From Beaufortia kweichowensis (Eukaryota > Chordata > Actinopteri > Cypriniformes > Gastromyzontidae), in assembly GCA_019155185.1 (NCBI GenBank), contig CM032798.1, forward strand, positions 6,275,501-6,339,500: DNA of 64,000 nucleotides. Direction: 5' to 3'. Numbering within the stretch: the first letter of the stretch is position 1; each line of letters begins with the position of its first letter. The notes under the pieces are model-generated. The model was given only the letters and a program-made list of their open reading frames with translations, was not told the DNA's origin and made no database searches. Shown here piece by piece: positions 1 to 10,368 of this stretch. A program made the translations under genes and the position numbers.

Positions 1-2183
1 GTGTGAAACATTGAATATTCACCTGCAACAATGTGGGATAACCAGACGATAAAAACTCATCCCTCATGCAGATATAGCACTAATTCCGTTGAATGCTTTT
101 GGACACAAATCGGACCAAAAGATCTCAAACATAGATTAACAAAGTTATACTGACAATTTGAATTTCAAAACTGCTAACAAGGTCAGAAAAATAGTTCACA
201 TTAGCACAAATAATTACAGAAGATCACATTTTCGTAATTATATCGATTTCACATTGTCGTTCGGAGACCGTGATGACGTGAATTTGTGAATAATAATTCT
301 TTCCCTGTAAACGTAACACAGAATATGTGTATTTACAGGCCAGTCTACAAAAACGTCTGAACCAATAGCAATCTCCATCCAAAATGCTGTATATGTTTGA
401 GGGCCACATTCTGTGAGATATTGATTTATCGATGTTACACCAAACAGTGATACACAAAGCTTCTAATATCTGACAGATGTCTACAGTATGTATTTATGTC
501 TTATCTACAGATTCTCCCCTTTACCAACGGGTCGCGTGTCTCATAGGCTACTGTTCTGGGCAGTTGAAAATTGTGCAATATATTCATACATAGTATATAT
601 AATATATATTTATTTATATTAAAACATAAACAATATTACTAAATAAAACAGACTCAGTCCAAGAGCCCACTACACAAAAAACACCACCAATGTTCGGTAA
701 TGCAAGTGCATATAAATTAATAAATTTACAAAGAAACATTATTTCTTATGTACAGTCGACAGTAATAAATACACTGTTATAAACAGTAGAGGACCAATTT
801 GAGCGCATATAAACAAAGAAGATGGAAGGAGTCGTGAAAGCGTGGGCTGGTGACACTCACACACAAACACGGTTATGTGTAGATATGTGCGCACAAACAT
901 ACTTTTGCATGCTACTTTGGCCATTAACTGTTTCCACTGGTGAGATTTGAGCGCAAGGTAGTTTAAGTACCTCAAAGCGTGAACGTTGACTAACGTATGA
1001 GATGTAAGAATGCTAAAATCTGACGACAATAATTGTTGCATTACTAGCCAATGGCATTGGGTAACTACAGGAAGAAAGACTGATCATATCTTGAGTTTCC
1101 AGAAATGTAGCTTGAACGTGGCATATCAGATCATGATAGCTTAAACATCAAGAGGAGGTGGGGTAAAAATTCCATTTACGTCAGTGGTTGTCCTTTCTAT
1201 TTTTATAGTGATTTAATCACTGGAGGATGTTTTTCAAGATTTGCTAAGTCTAATGAAATTAACTGAGGGAATGTTCTGTACCAAGTTCCCCCATGTTTTG
1301 TAATGAAGGCAAGCTAGTTTCGAAAGCTTTTCAGTCTTTCTTCCCTCCTGTTGTGTTGTTGAATTACGGAAGACGATGAAGTAAAATCAACCAATTATAC
1401 CATTATACCTTTGGTTTGATTTTAGTCAATTATGAGCCCCCTTATTAATTTGCATCATGATTTAGAGGGTAGATTGTATTTGTTTTGTTGACAATATAAA
1501 TTTTATCATTTAACTAAGTTAATGAAAGTCAGGGTCTCTATATATTTAAAACTTTTGTGCAACAATTTGTCAAAAAAAAAAAAAATCTCACCCTAAAATA
1601 AATGGTACGATGTAGGGATATCTTCTAATGAAACAGCGTTTGTGCTCATAGTTAAAAAGTCAGACAAAAATAATGAACAGAAAGTGCCTCTTTCATTAGA
1701 ATAGACATTTCTTTGTTTTCTGATCTTTCGTCAGATGTTTGGATTATTAAGTTATATTGCCGAACAAAGGAAGACGCTAAGTTCTCTCTCCAGCTTAGAT
1801 ATAAAACAACTCTGCATGTTTTGTCTGGTTTGCTTTAGAAAACAAAAACATCTTAACATACAGTTATACTAAAACGTGTTCAATAAATAAAAGACTATTC
1901 AAAAGACGATAGTAAAAAGGCACACAGTCTTTAGACAAATGGTACAGAAAAGTAAACAGTTTCTCTTTCTTTACAAATACTTGTTCTTCAGTAGTTCGTG
2001 TTTAACCTCATCACACACCCATAGCTCTACAAAAAGTCTTTGTTGGTACAAAATAAAACAAATCCTCTCAGTAGTGTCTACTCCTCAACGCCTGGTAAAC
2101 AAACAAACTGTCCATGTTGGCCCCAATCCTTCATGTTTAACAAAGTCGCCTGTCAATCGTTCAGGTCCAAAATGTCTGCAGCA
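1..2183. other. extended 3' UTR or 3' flank of pde4b
   Basis: AT-rich sequence with no coding signal. A further minus-strand AATAAA at 609-614 would allow a 3' UTR of about 1.75 kb, common for this gene family, so much of the interval may be transcribed. A+T runs occur near 590-620 and an A13 tract near 1573. Open frames here are short and match no known protein. Confidence 0.4.
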
Positions 2184-2367
2184 TTTATTTCCTGAGAGCT
2201 CCTGCCAAACCATCTCCAAACGTAAGTGCAAGGAGGGAAAGACATCCTCCTCCCACGAGGGCTTAAAAAAGCACCCCATGTGGGCTTTTTGAAAAAAGCA
2301 TCAACTGCAAGATTGCTCCTCTCGCAAGGGAAAAAACAGCTACCGTCAAGTAATGGACGACAATGTC
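2184..2367 (-). other. pde4b: proximal 3' UTR with polyadenylation signal
   Basis: Downstream of the stop, the first AATAAA on the minus strand is at 2184-2189, giving a short 3' UTR of about 190 nt. Use of this site is inferred from the hexamer only. Confidence 0.45.
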
Positions 2368-2736
2368 CTATGTGTCGACCGGTGAGGCGTCTTCAGTAAC
2401 TATTTGGATGTGTGTAGTGGATGATTCCATGTCCTCCGCCCTGTCTTCGTCCTCCCCCTCCTCCTCTTCATCTCCCTGGCTCTGTTCGTCTTTTTCCGTG
2501 CCCTCTGAGTCCTCCTCCTCTAACGTGAGCTCGAACTGGAACTTGTCGGGGCCCGACCCCCCGCCGTTGCCTTCCTTGTCGGCCTGGTAGAAGGGCGGGG
2601 AAGGGCTCTGAGGGATCATGCTCTGGTACCAGTTCCGATTATCCTCCAGTGTGTCCAGGATGTCCTGGGCATCTGGATGAACTAAGTCAGCCCAGGTCTC
2701 CCACAGCGGGTGAACGATGTAGTCGATAAAACCCAC
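2368..2736 (-). CDS. pde4b: pde4b last coding exon: end of catalytic domain and C-terminus
   Basis: This exon encodes residues 593-714 of the long (B3-type) product and ends at a TGA stop. It begins VGFIDYIVHPLWETWAD, the last helices of the PDE4 catalytic domain, then DILDTLEDNRNWYQSMIPQS. That wording is PDE4B; PDE4D has NREWYQSTIPQS. SPSPP is the family's ERK phosphorylation site, and FQFELTLEEEDSEG holds the FQF ERK-docking motif. The tail then becomes a long Glu/Asp run absent from mammalian PDE4B, before ending TEDASPVDT, close to human TEDKSPVDT. The acceptor is a pyrimidine-rich tract ending TAG before GTG (phase 0). Paralogue call is confident; a versus b fish duplicate is not decided. 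Confidence 0.96.
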   Translation of the reverse strand: MGFIDYIVHPLWETWADLVHPDAQDILDTLEDNRNWYQSMIPQSPSPPFYQADKEGNGGGSGPDKFQFELTLEEEDSEGTEKDEQSQGDEEEEGEDEDRAEDMESSTTHIQIVTEDASPVDT

Positions 2737-2826
2737 CTACGGAGAGAAACATTACCCTAGGTTATTTCACATCGGCTCTCAAGGATGAATTATAGCTTCA
2801 ATCGTTTACTTAGACAGGTAACTAAC

Positions 2827-3009
2827 CTGTGATTTCTCCACTGAGGCAGTGTGTTTGTCACACATGGGGCTGATCTCCATGCCCCGTTCCCTTTCTCGGT
2901 CGCCCTGGTGAAAAAACTCCTCCATGATGCGGTCAGTCCATTGGCGGTACAGCTCCAGAGACTTGGTTGGATTGCTCAGATCGGCACAGTGGACCATGTT
3001 ACGCAAAAC
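2827..3009 (-). CDS. pde4b: pde4b catalytic exon (VLRNMVHCADLSNP)
   Basis: A 183-bp exon, phase 0 at both ends, encoding residues 532-592. It reads VLRNMVHCADLSNPTKSLELY, then RQWTDRIMEEFF, RERERGMEISPMCDKH and TASVEKSQ. The Asp in HCADLSNP is a metal-pocket residue of the PDE catalytic site. The KSLELYRQW form separates PDE4B from PDE4D (KPLQLYRQW). The acceptor is CTGCAG and the donor CAG|GTTAGT. In the family this segment forms part of the cAMP pocket. Confidence 0.97.
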
Positions 3010-3092
3010 CTGCAGTAACATCACAATTTAGTTCTTCAGCCAATGAAATCCAATGAAGGACTGAAGTTGTGAAATTTACTTAAGTTTAGTAC

Positions 3093-3215
3093 CTGTATCC
3101 TATCTGTGTAGTTGTCCAGAAGCAGCACTCCTGAGCTTGTCACTTTCTTCGTCTCTACCATGGTCTTCAGATCAGCCAGTAAGCTCATGTGCTTTGACAT
3201 GTCTGTGGCCAGTAC
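3093..3215 (-). CDS. pde4b: pde4b catalytic exon (VLATDMSKHM)
   Basis: A 123-bp exon, phase 0 at both ends, encoding residues 491-531: VLATDMSKHMSLLADLKTMV, ETKKVTSSGVLLLDNYTDRIQ. ATDMSKHM is invariant in PDE4 enzymes and lies next to the catalytic metals. The acceptor is GACAG and the donor CAG|GTACTA. It is separated from its neighbours by introns of about 80-95 bp, typical of the compact 3' half of this fish gene. Confidence 0.97.
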
Positions 3216-3309
3216 CTGTCAACATTAAAGAACGTGTATTAACATCATTTGCATATGTAAAGTAGATGAAAGCAAATGCTTTGTACGAGAATAAAATAAA
3301 AAATCTTAC

Positions 3310-3464
3310 CATGTCGATGACCATCTTTCGGAGCGACTGCCTTTGTTTCTTCGTGAGGTTCTGGAAGATATCACAGTTGTCCTCTTGGAGAAGTTTAAAG
3401 CCCACGGCTAAGTGGTGGTTCTCCAAAACCGACTCGTCGTTATACATGAGCGCTAACTCAGAGT
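3310..3464 (-). CDS. pde4b: pde4b catalytic exon (NSELALMYNDESVLENHH)
   Basis: A 155-bp exon encoding residues 439-490. It contains LALMYNDESVLENHHLAVGF, then KLLQEDNCDIFQ and NLTKKQRQSLRKMVIDM. NESVLENHH-type sequence is a PDE hallmark. The basic KKQRQSLRK segment is the region reported in PDE4 as the ERK kinase-interaction motif, which works with the FQF motif in the last exon. The start splits an Asn codon with the previous exon. The donor is ATG|GTAAGA. Confidence 0.97.
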
Positions 3465-3550
3465 CTGAAAGAAATGAGATGCATAGATCAATTCAGGTGT
3501 CTTTATGATGTCTATGTTGAGATGAGAGCTGTTGATTTGTGGATGCTTAC

Positions 3551-3650
3551 TTGTATTGATGAGGAACTGGTTGGAAACACCAGGATGGTCCACATCATGG
3601 ATTGCTGCGGCAAAAATGGCAGCCAGGATCTCAAGATCAGTGAAGACAGC
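3551..3650 (-). CDS. pde4b: pde4b catalytic exon carrying HDVDHPG metal site
   Basis: A 100-bp exon encoding residues 406-439: AVFTDLEILAAIFAAAIHDV, DHPGVSNQFLINT. HDVDHPG is the HD metal-binding motif; its His and Asp hold Zn and Mg in the class I phosphodiesterase active site. All expected residues are present, so the enzyme should be active. The acceptor is GAACAG and the donor GTAAGC. The exon ends in phase 1, which the next exon completes as Asn. Confidence 0.97.
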
Positions 3651-3730
3651 CTGTTCAGAAGATACAATTGTGAATAATGCAAAATGGCCATGTTGTTTTG
3701 ATGGCTACAGATAAATAAAGTCATTCTTAC

Positions 3731-3895
3731 ATCTAATGCAGGTGTGGAGAGAAGAATGTGAGTTGACTGGGCCACATCAGCAGCATGAAGGCTGTTATGA
3801 TAGGCCACATCTTGGTGGTAATGATCTTCCAGGGTCATCATATATGTCACAAATGTGTCAGCTGGGATCTTAAATGTCTTGAGCAAATCTCGTTC
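3731..3895 (-). CDS. pde4b: pde4b catalytic exon (ERDLLKTF ... HNSLHAAD)
   Basis: A 165-bp exon, phase 0 at both ends, encoding residues 351-405. It reads ERDLLKTFKIPADTFVTYMM, TLEDHYHQDVAYHNSLHAAD and VAQSTHILLSTPALD. The YHNxxHAADV motif supplies the catalytic acid His and a metal-coordinating His. SLHAADVAQSTH is the PDE4B version (PDE4D has NIHAADVVQSTH). The acceptor is CCAAAG and the donor GAT|GTAAGA. Confidence 0.97.
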
Positions 3896-3979
3896 CTTTG
3901 GAGAAAAGTAAAAATAATTGTAAATCAAGTTTCTTGCATGAGGTTGCATTTCAAAAAAGAACTAAAAGAAATGACTTAC

Positions 3980-4078
3980 TTGGAAGATTGCATACATAAT
4001 GCAAGTGAGAGGCCGGTGGTTTGAATATTCTGAAACTGTAAAGATGTTCAGGCCCCATTTGTTCAGATCTTCTAATTC
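3980..4078 (-). CDS. pde4b: pde4b exon at start of catalytic domain (ELEDLNKWGLNIF)
   Basis: A 99-bp exon, phase 0 at both ends, encoding residues 318-350: ELEDLNKWGLNIFTVSEYSN, HRPLTCIMYAIFQ. It forms the first helices of the catalytic domain. CIMYAIFQ is the PDE4B wording (PDE4D has VIMHTIFQ). The acceptor is a run of T ending TTTTAG and the donor CAA|GTAAGT. Confidence 0.96.
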
Positions 4079-4166
4079 CTAAAAAAAGAAACAAGATAAT
4101 AAGAACACGAGGAAGACAGCAAAAATTGGTATCAAGGAGCATGTTGCAGTTTTTACTTTTCCCTAC

Positions 4167-4339
4167 CTTTGATAGCAAATCCTCCTTGTCGGTTTTGACG
4201 CCGAATCGAGCGATGCCGCAGTTGAGGCTGGGCCCGTGGGACACCTTTTTCACACCGCTGATCTGAGTCATCAACTGCTTTTTCTTCTTCTCTCTGGCTT
4301 TTGGTGTAGGCGAGGGAATCTCCACCTCATTCTGTTTGT
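4167..4339 (-). CDS. pde4b: pde4b exon spanning end of UCR2 and linker LR2
   Basis: A 173-bp exon encoding residues 260-317. It begins in a split Asp codon and reads DKQNEVEIPSPTPKAREKKK, then QLMTQISGVKKVSHGPSLNC and GIARFGVKTDKEDLLSK. VEIPSP and QISGVKK are constant in PDE4 LR2. The Lys-rich stretch is usual, while SHGPSLNCGIA replaces the mammalian MHSSSLNNTSIS. The acceptor is CTACAG and the donor AAG|GTAGGG. A perfect CRE lies about 300 bp upstream, at 4640-4647. Confidence 0.96.
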
Positions 4340-4639
4340 CTGTAGAGCGAGAACCGAATGATTATGAGTCACTATTAACCTTATGCAACAATTTCTGCAG
4401 ACATTTCAGTATGAAAATGTACACCGTATAAACCGTGAAGTAAATGAGAAAATGTTCGGTAACTAGAGAACTAGAAAACTTCTCAGATCATGCTAGTCGA
4501 AAGTGGCGGTTGCCTGCCAGATCACATTCCAGAGTATTCAATCTCTTCATTGTAGTTTCCAAACAGACGAGACGCATACACGCCCGCACAAAAAGCTCAT
4601 TGTCGGAAAACCGGTGACCATGTATCGTGTTTCCCTCAG

Positions 4640-4647
4640 TGACGTCA
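4640..4647. promoter_or_regulatory. perfect CRE palindrome
   Basis: TGACGTCA, the full CREB/ATF site, within a locally GC-rich part of the intron, about 300 bp upstream (in gene sense) of the 4339 exon. Binding is inferred. Confidence 0.4.
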
Positions 4648-4910
4648 GGAGGAGTCTTTGGCCCAGGTGCAGAGCCACGGTTGAATAGTTTACATCTGCA
4701 CCGTGTGAGCACTTTCTGGGTTTCATTGCAGAACAGACGCTCATTCAGAGCGACTTGAGACTCGAGCTATTCAAGCAGGGCTGACCCCTCCTTTCCTTCT
4801 CCTCTCCATTTTCACTGTGACAGACCTGTCAACAAACCACTGCAGGGGATCCGTGCCTCATATGGCATCTCCTAAAGGTCAACCCTCAGGATCTCCATTG
4901 ACAAATAATC

Positions 4911-5030
4911 TTAAAGGGACAGTTCACCAAAAAGGTCCTTTCAGTCCTTATTAACTTGTAGGGAATAAAAAGAAGCATTCATTTTCTTTAAAAGACAGAA
5001 GGCAAATTTTTATTTTTGGGTGAACTAACC
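4911..5030. mobile_element. short non-autonomous inverted-repeat element
   Basis: Begins TTAAAGGGACAGTTCACC and ends TTTTTGGGTGAACTAACC, which are approximate reverse complements. The end motif is that of an abundant fish repeat also seen at 40328-40580 and 50338-50790. No coding capacity. Confidence 0.6.
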
Positions 5031-6417
5031 AAAAAAGTGCTTGAAAATGCTTTATTCATAAACCCTTATGAAAATTATTCATCACTATTGGGGATTTCGT
5101 CATGTGGAAATACTCCATTTATAAAATCCAAATCCTCCCCCGGATTCAGCGTGCAATGGACAGTTTCCATTTTCTCGAATGCTTATTCAGTTATGCCAGA
5201 TAACAGACTTCTCTCTCCCCATAAAGCGTTGGCACGTTGCTCAAAAGCGCAATATGTCCGGTAAAATGAAAGGAAAATAAAATATTAGGGTTGGTTTATT
5301 CATTATAGTCATTATCCTATTCATTCATGTGTCTCTGTTAGACACTAACCCGTGCAGCCGCAGTCATTCAGATGCGCTTATATAAGCCCTGCTAAGATGC
5401 CTTTAGAAAGAAAAGGGGCCGGAGATGAGCGTGCACTTGATTCTCTTTCATCTCCCTCTTTCGACTTGTGATAAAGACGCAACTGATCCTAGAGAAAACA
5501 GCTTTTATCTGATCAATGCGGCTCATTCGCATTGCTCATTATAGCCAATTTGCCTGTTTTCCCACAAACACCCTTCGTGGCTTTTTTCTTTTTCCTCCCT
5601 CTCCGCAGGATTCACAGTCACATGTCATCCTCACGCCTTCTCATATCAAAAACTCATCCACGGCACGTGCAGGCGCAGATGCAAGATATGAGAGGAAAAG
5701 AGAGAGAGGGGAAGCCGTCAGACGTAATCTGACCATCTCTGCTTTACTTGCTCTTTTTACAGGATGAGAACAGTGAATCCTGAGAGGCATAAACAGAGAA
5801 GTCGCATTTTGACACGGCGCACAGATGTTTCGAACGGTTAATGCCAGTGAAATCCAACCACTTTTCGATCAATATATTCCTGCCACCGATAGCGTGAACG
5901 TGACACGTGCAAAAAATCACATTACAAATCTCAGTTAAACATTTATTTTATATTTTATTTTATCATATATATATATATATTTCTAAATAATTATTTTTGT
6001 TTGTTTTGCATTAAAATAATAAACTATAACATCATTCATTTATTTTTATTACTTGTTTTGATGTCTTGTTTTCAAGCATAAATCTCATAAAATTTTGTTA
6101 TATTTATACCTAAAACAAAAGAATATGTTTTCCAAATATTATACTGTTCTGCAATTTTGTTTTTTAAAATTGTTTGGATAGTTTTAGTTATTCTATTAAT
6201 ATTTCTATTAAACAAAATTGTTGTCAAGATGTAAACATTTTAGCACTTTTTCAAAAGCGCATTGTGACTGCAAAAAGGTGGACATATGTGTGTGTGTGGA
6301 TGGGGTATGTGATTCCTTCTGTTTAAGAGCACAGAAGCTGGATGAGTCACAGGTTCTCTTGCTTGGATGTACCGTGCTGGGGGGTTCCACCGTCAGCATT
6401 GGTTTACAGCAGGATCC

Positions 6418-6490
6418 CATCCCCCGCTGGCTCTCCCTCCCTCTCCTAATTCTGCTCTCCTTCTTTCCTCCCTCCCCTCCCTCTCTCCCA
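6418..6490 (+). repeat. C/T-rich tract
   Basis: Low-complexity pyrimidine tract on the plus strand (purine-rich in the pde4b transcript), roughly 300 bp upstream in coordinate of the UCR2 core exon and hence downstream of it in the gene. Confidence 0.5.
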
Positions 6491-6777
6491 ACTGCTGCAT
6501 TGGGGATCTCTCTCCTCATGCAGAAACAAATGTCTGATGCCATCTCACGACATTCCAACAACATACTGTACGCCTACTTTTACAATACAATATCTGCATT
6601 TTGTCATTATTTAACAAATAATTTCTCACCCATCTACCTGCGAGTCAGAACTGCGGCTCGGTTCTAAAAATGGCGTGCCCCAAATTCGCTCCTCAATGGC
6701 GCAGTATTCGCCCATGTTCAGCCACAGCTGTGTGCATGTGTTGGTGTGTGTGTTACTGTGAATATTTTTGTAATTAC

Positions 6778-6871
6778 CTAGAAAGGTGTTGGAGATGAAC
6801 TCCGACACCTGGTTGCCAGATCTGCTCATCTCAGAGAGGTGCGTCAACTCCCTGTTCAACATTCTCTTGAA
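6778..6871 (-). CDS. pde4b: pde4b UCR2 exon (FKRMLNRELTHLSEMSRSG)
   Basis: A 94-bp exon encoding residues 229-260: FKRMLNRELTHLSEMSRSGN, QVSEFISNTFL plus the first base of Asp. This is the UCR2 core helix that folds over the active site and inhibits it; in long forms it also pairs with UCR1. It is the first exon shared by every isoform found here, including the super-short one. The acceptor is TTTTTTCAG and the donor CTAG|GTAATT. Confidence 0.97.
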
Positions 6872-7665
6872 CTGAAAAAAGATAAAGAGAGAGAATCATT
6901 AGTTCAAAATTATTCAACATTGATTCTTTGTCCGAGTTGCCGTTCTCTGATGCACTGTGAAAAACATACTTAATGTTTTTTGTACACATGAATGCATTTG
7001 CGTACAGTACCGCAGTATGTTGTGGGGTATTGTCATTTTAAATAATAATCTAGTAAACATTAAATACTGCAAAATCTATATTTAAATGGCTATTAAATGT
7101 CTTGGCTTAATGAACACACTTTAATAAATCTAGGATAAAATGCAAAAAAAGAAATAGACTACTAAGTAGATACTGGTGAAAAGTAATAGTACATAAACAT
7201 TACAAAAAATTTTGATACAGCTACACAAGTTTAAAGTGATTATTTTTTACATACAAAATATTTAGATATGTTAAAATATTAAAATGATGTGGTTACGAAA
7301 AGACGCAATGTTGCAATAAATAAATAAACAAATGCATATATAATTAAATAAATCAAAAAATGGCAGCCATATCCTGCGCCACATCTCCCATTTTAGTGCT
7401 TATACGAATACAAAGATAAACCACAAAAGTAACTAATACAACTGGATGTTTTTGACATCCAAATCACTCTGAATCGGATAAAAACAGAATCGTGTGAAAC
7501 GAAAAGTCCAAAACAGAGTTCAGATCTTCACATTCCAGCACAAGATGCCACACAGCGAGACATGCAGTAGGTATTCCACCTCAACGTCTTTCTAGACCAC
7601 CAACAAACACCAAACGCACAAGCCATTAGCCGACATTAAAACGGCACATTAGCCACCATACACAC

Positions 7666-7713
7666 CTTAATGTAACCCCAGGATACAGAGAGAAGGTAAT
7701 TGGCCTCAGGCAT
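7666..7713 (-). CDS. pde4b: pde4b super-short isoform first coding exon (PDE4B5/4D6 type)
   Basis: Forty-eight bases encode the whole unique N-terminus MPEANYLLSVSWGYIK, then a GTGTGT donor in phase 0. The phase fits exactly onto the FKRMLNREL exon at 6871. In mammals this 16-residue sequence starts PDE4B5 and PDE4D6, brain-enriched super-short forms that lack UCR1 and part of UCR2; the fish copy matches what I recall of it residue for residue. The product would be 502 aa. It sits in a different frame from the longer open frames around it, so a length-based ORF search misses it. The 5' UTR and promoter should lie just above 7713. Confidence 0.93.
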
Positions 7714-8350
7714 TTTGGATGGTATTTAATCTCCCGAAATCCACAACAGCGCACTCCTATACCATGAAGGAAAAGAGCCAGAGAGAGGCAGATGAAAGGG
7801 ATTCTTCTGGTTGGGAAAACGAAAAACCCCTTCTTCTCTCCTCTCCTCCTCTGCTTGGTATGGATTAGTTGCCGAGGAACAGACTCAAGCCGTCGCTGCG
7901 ACGGCTCTCGCCCGGAACGCTCCAGCGTAGGCATTCCATTTCTGCGGATTCAAGCGGGGGCCAAGAGAGGATGGGAAAAACCCGTCCTGGGCTGGAGGAT
8001 CCAGAGAACGGCCAGAGCTTGAACCAACACAGCCGGTCTGAAAACGCCAACGAATTATGGGGATGATGAAGCAGTGGAGCAGTGGGAGGATGGGATGCTG
8101 GAAAAAAACGCAGGGATGCTCATCTGGCTGGAGGGGGGTCTTCCTCTGCTGGATTAGTGCCGCTCCACTGCTGCAGTACGTTCTCGCTTTCTCATCATCT
8201 TGCTCTGTCTTTCTCTCTCTCTCCTTTTTTGTCTCCCCCCTCCCGTTCTCGAGTCTGTCAGCCCCAGCAACACGCTCCGCACTGCACATATGATTTGACA
8301 GGGAGATGGAAGAGGAGGGGGAGCCCCTGCTTTGTTATGCAGGGAAAGCG
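7714..8350 (-). promoter_or_regulatory. probable 5' UTR/promoter region of the super-short isoform
   Basis: The sequence just upstream of the super-short ATG is markedly richer in G+C and CpG than the surrounding intron (about 7860-8340) and has a long C/T-rich run near 8190-8245. Placement as promoter is inferred from the adjacent first exon; no TATA box is obvious. Confidence 0.4.
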
Positions 8351-8789
8351 TGGCAAAAAAGAAGAGATACGAAGAACAAAGTCTAAGGATACCCTTGTCT
8401 CTTTGTGCACAATTCATCAGTCTTCATCCTCGATGGATTTTTAATCAAACACAATTTTAAGCCATTTCATGTCCACTAAGCAGTCTATAAAGGCAACTTG
8501 AGAAGGAAAGTGAGAGCTTTAGATGAGCATTAGATACCTGAGGATAGACTCAGGCGAGCCCGGTCGCCCTCTTTATTGCATTCCCATAACGCACAAGGCC
8601 GCCCATGATAACTACATCATATGGTGCTCAGTGCTATTTTTATCTCAGAGACATCAGCTAGTATGTATGGTGGGAGAGGAGATGGAGACTCGGATAATTG
8701 CCTCTCTTTGTCTTTGTCGGTGACATCAACACCCCCCTTTCTCGCTGTACACCGTCTACCCGAGCACCAATTACACCAACATCCCAACG

Positions 8790-8812
8790 CCATGGCAACA
8801 GCATCACGTGAC
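8790..8812 (+). promoter_or_regulatory. RFX half-site next to E-box
   Basis: CCATGGCAAC (RFX half-site) is followed closely by TCACGTGA, a perfect palindromic USF-type E-box, in a GC-rich part of the intron about 1.1 kb above the super-short start. Function is inferred. Confidence 0.3.
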
Positions 8813-10107
8813 ACGGCCCGCTGCTGCGGATTCCCTCCCTCCCTACCCTCAAAAGATGGCCGTCCAGGCTCCGCGAGGACACCACTGTGACTCAATAACA
8901 TCTGCCACATACTGCCAATTCAACCCCCAATTCATCTGAACTGGGAGGAGGCAGTCTGCCAGAATCAATGAGATGTCCTTGCAATAGCCAACAGGGGCAG
9001 AGTCCATTGACAGAGGAAAGCCCTGGTGAAGATCTCAATGCAAAATATCTTCTTTTTAGGTTTTTGCCCCCAAATATCATTCGTAACATCTTTGAATCAA
9101 GAAAAACGTAAGGAGCAAATTTACTGTATGTAAGATAGTAAGTTATAAAAAAAAGTATAGCTTTAAAATTTGTTTTTTTTTCTCATCACACTGAAAAATA
9201 TATTCTGTTAAATTTATGCTTTTAAATAAAGAAAAAAATATTTGCAAACATAGCTTGAAATATTCTCTTTCTAGTTTTTAGAAATTTTGCATCTCAGAGA
9301 AGTTTCAGGATGCTTAGTTCAGATACTAAAAATAATAAATATGAAATTATTGTTATGGAGTGCAGAAACAGAAAACAGAAAGCAAATGCGCAATGATTCA
9401 CTTCGGATTCCCAGTAACATAGTGTGAGATACAATTTCATTGAAGTTGCTATCAGATTCGAGAAAATATTCCCAAGGAGTAGCTAAAAGGATCCATAAAA
9501 CGATTTTGGATTATCTTTTGAAGCGAGCAACGTGCATGCCTGTGTTTGTGTGACTGCATGAGAAAAAGAGTGTGGGAGGGAGAAAGGAGGGAGACTGAAA
9601 AATAGAGAAAAAAAATAGCTGAGAATCTCTCTGCATTATGCTGCAGTGGGGGTTCCTCTGCTGCGTATGAGGCGTCTAGTCAGACCTGTAAACAACTCTG
9701 ACATACCAAAGACGCGCTGCCTTCTGCAGCTCACATTTCTACTTATCTATATCAAAGAAATCAATGCTAGCGTCTCCGTCTAAGCCCTGTGAGAAGATGT
9801 CTTTAGGTGGGCGGGTATGTGGACAGACCTCTGCTCTGAGAAGAGCTGATGGTGAATGAAACAGGAATTTCATTCTCAAAGATCTTCAAGTACTCAAAAA
9901 AAAAACCCGAATAAAGTTAAACTGTTCTCTTCTTTGTTTCGATGTGGATGATTAGATTCCCTGTGTTGACATACTTAATTCCAAAAGAAAATGCTTTTTT
10001 TATCAGCAGTAAATATGTAGGTCATATCCATGCAGCTGATATGCTTATATGAAACAGCAAATTATTCACATTTTTAATGGCTTGCTAACACACTCGCCAC
10101 CACAATC

Positions 10108-10368
10108 AGGTTGTTTTTGTTAACATTAGTAAATGCATTAGCTAACATAAACCAACAGTGAGCAATAGAGTATTTTTAGCATTCATTAATCTTTGTTAAT
10201 GTTAGTTAATGCCAATACAATTGTTGATTTTTGATTTTTTGATTTTAAATATGCATTAGTAAATGTTAAAATTAACCTTAAGTAGGATTAATACACGCTG
10301 TAGAAGTATTGTTAGTTCATGTTAGCTAATGCATTAACTAATGTTAACAAACACAACCTTATTGTGAA
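10108..10368. mobile_element. palindromic AT-rich non-autonomous DNA element
   Basis: About 260 bp with terminal inverted repeats of about 45 bp. The left end includes TTAACATTAGTAAATGCATT and the right end is its near reverse complement (AATGCATTAACTAATGTTAA). This family is common in fish genomes. No ORF. Confidence 0.7.

Larger units (their letters stand above)
4340..6777 (-). other. pde4b intron between LR2 exon and UCR2 core exon
   Basis: Intron of about 2.4 kb. It contains a GC-richer block at 4500-4750 with a perfect CRE (4640-4647), a small inverted-repeat element (4911-5030), an AT-rich stretch (5940-6230) and a C/T-rich tract (about 6418-6490). No exon was recognised. Confidence 0.6.

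Noticed and set aside
1939..2292. 117-codon plus-strand ORF next to the pde4b stop
   Set aside because: It lies antisense to the 3' UTR, has low-complexity composition and no recognised domain.
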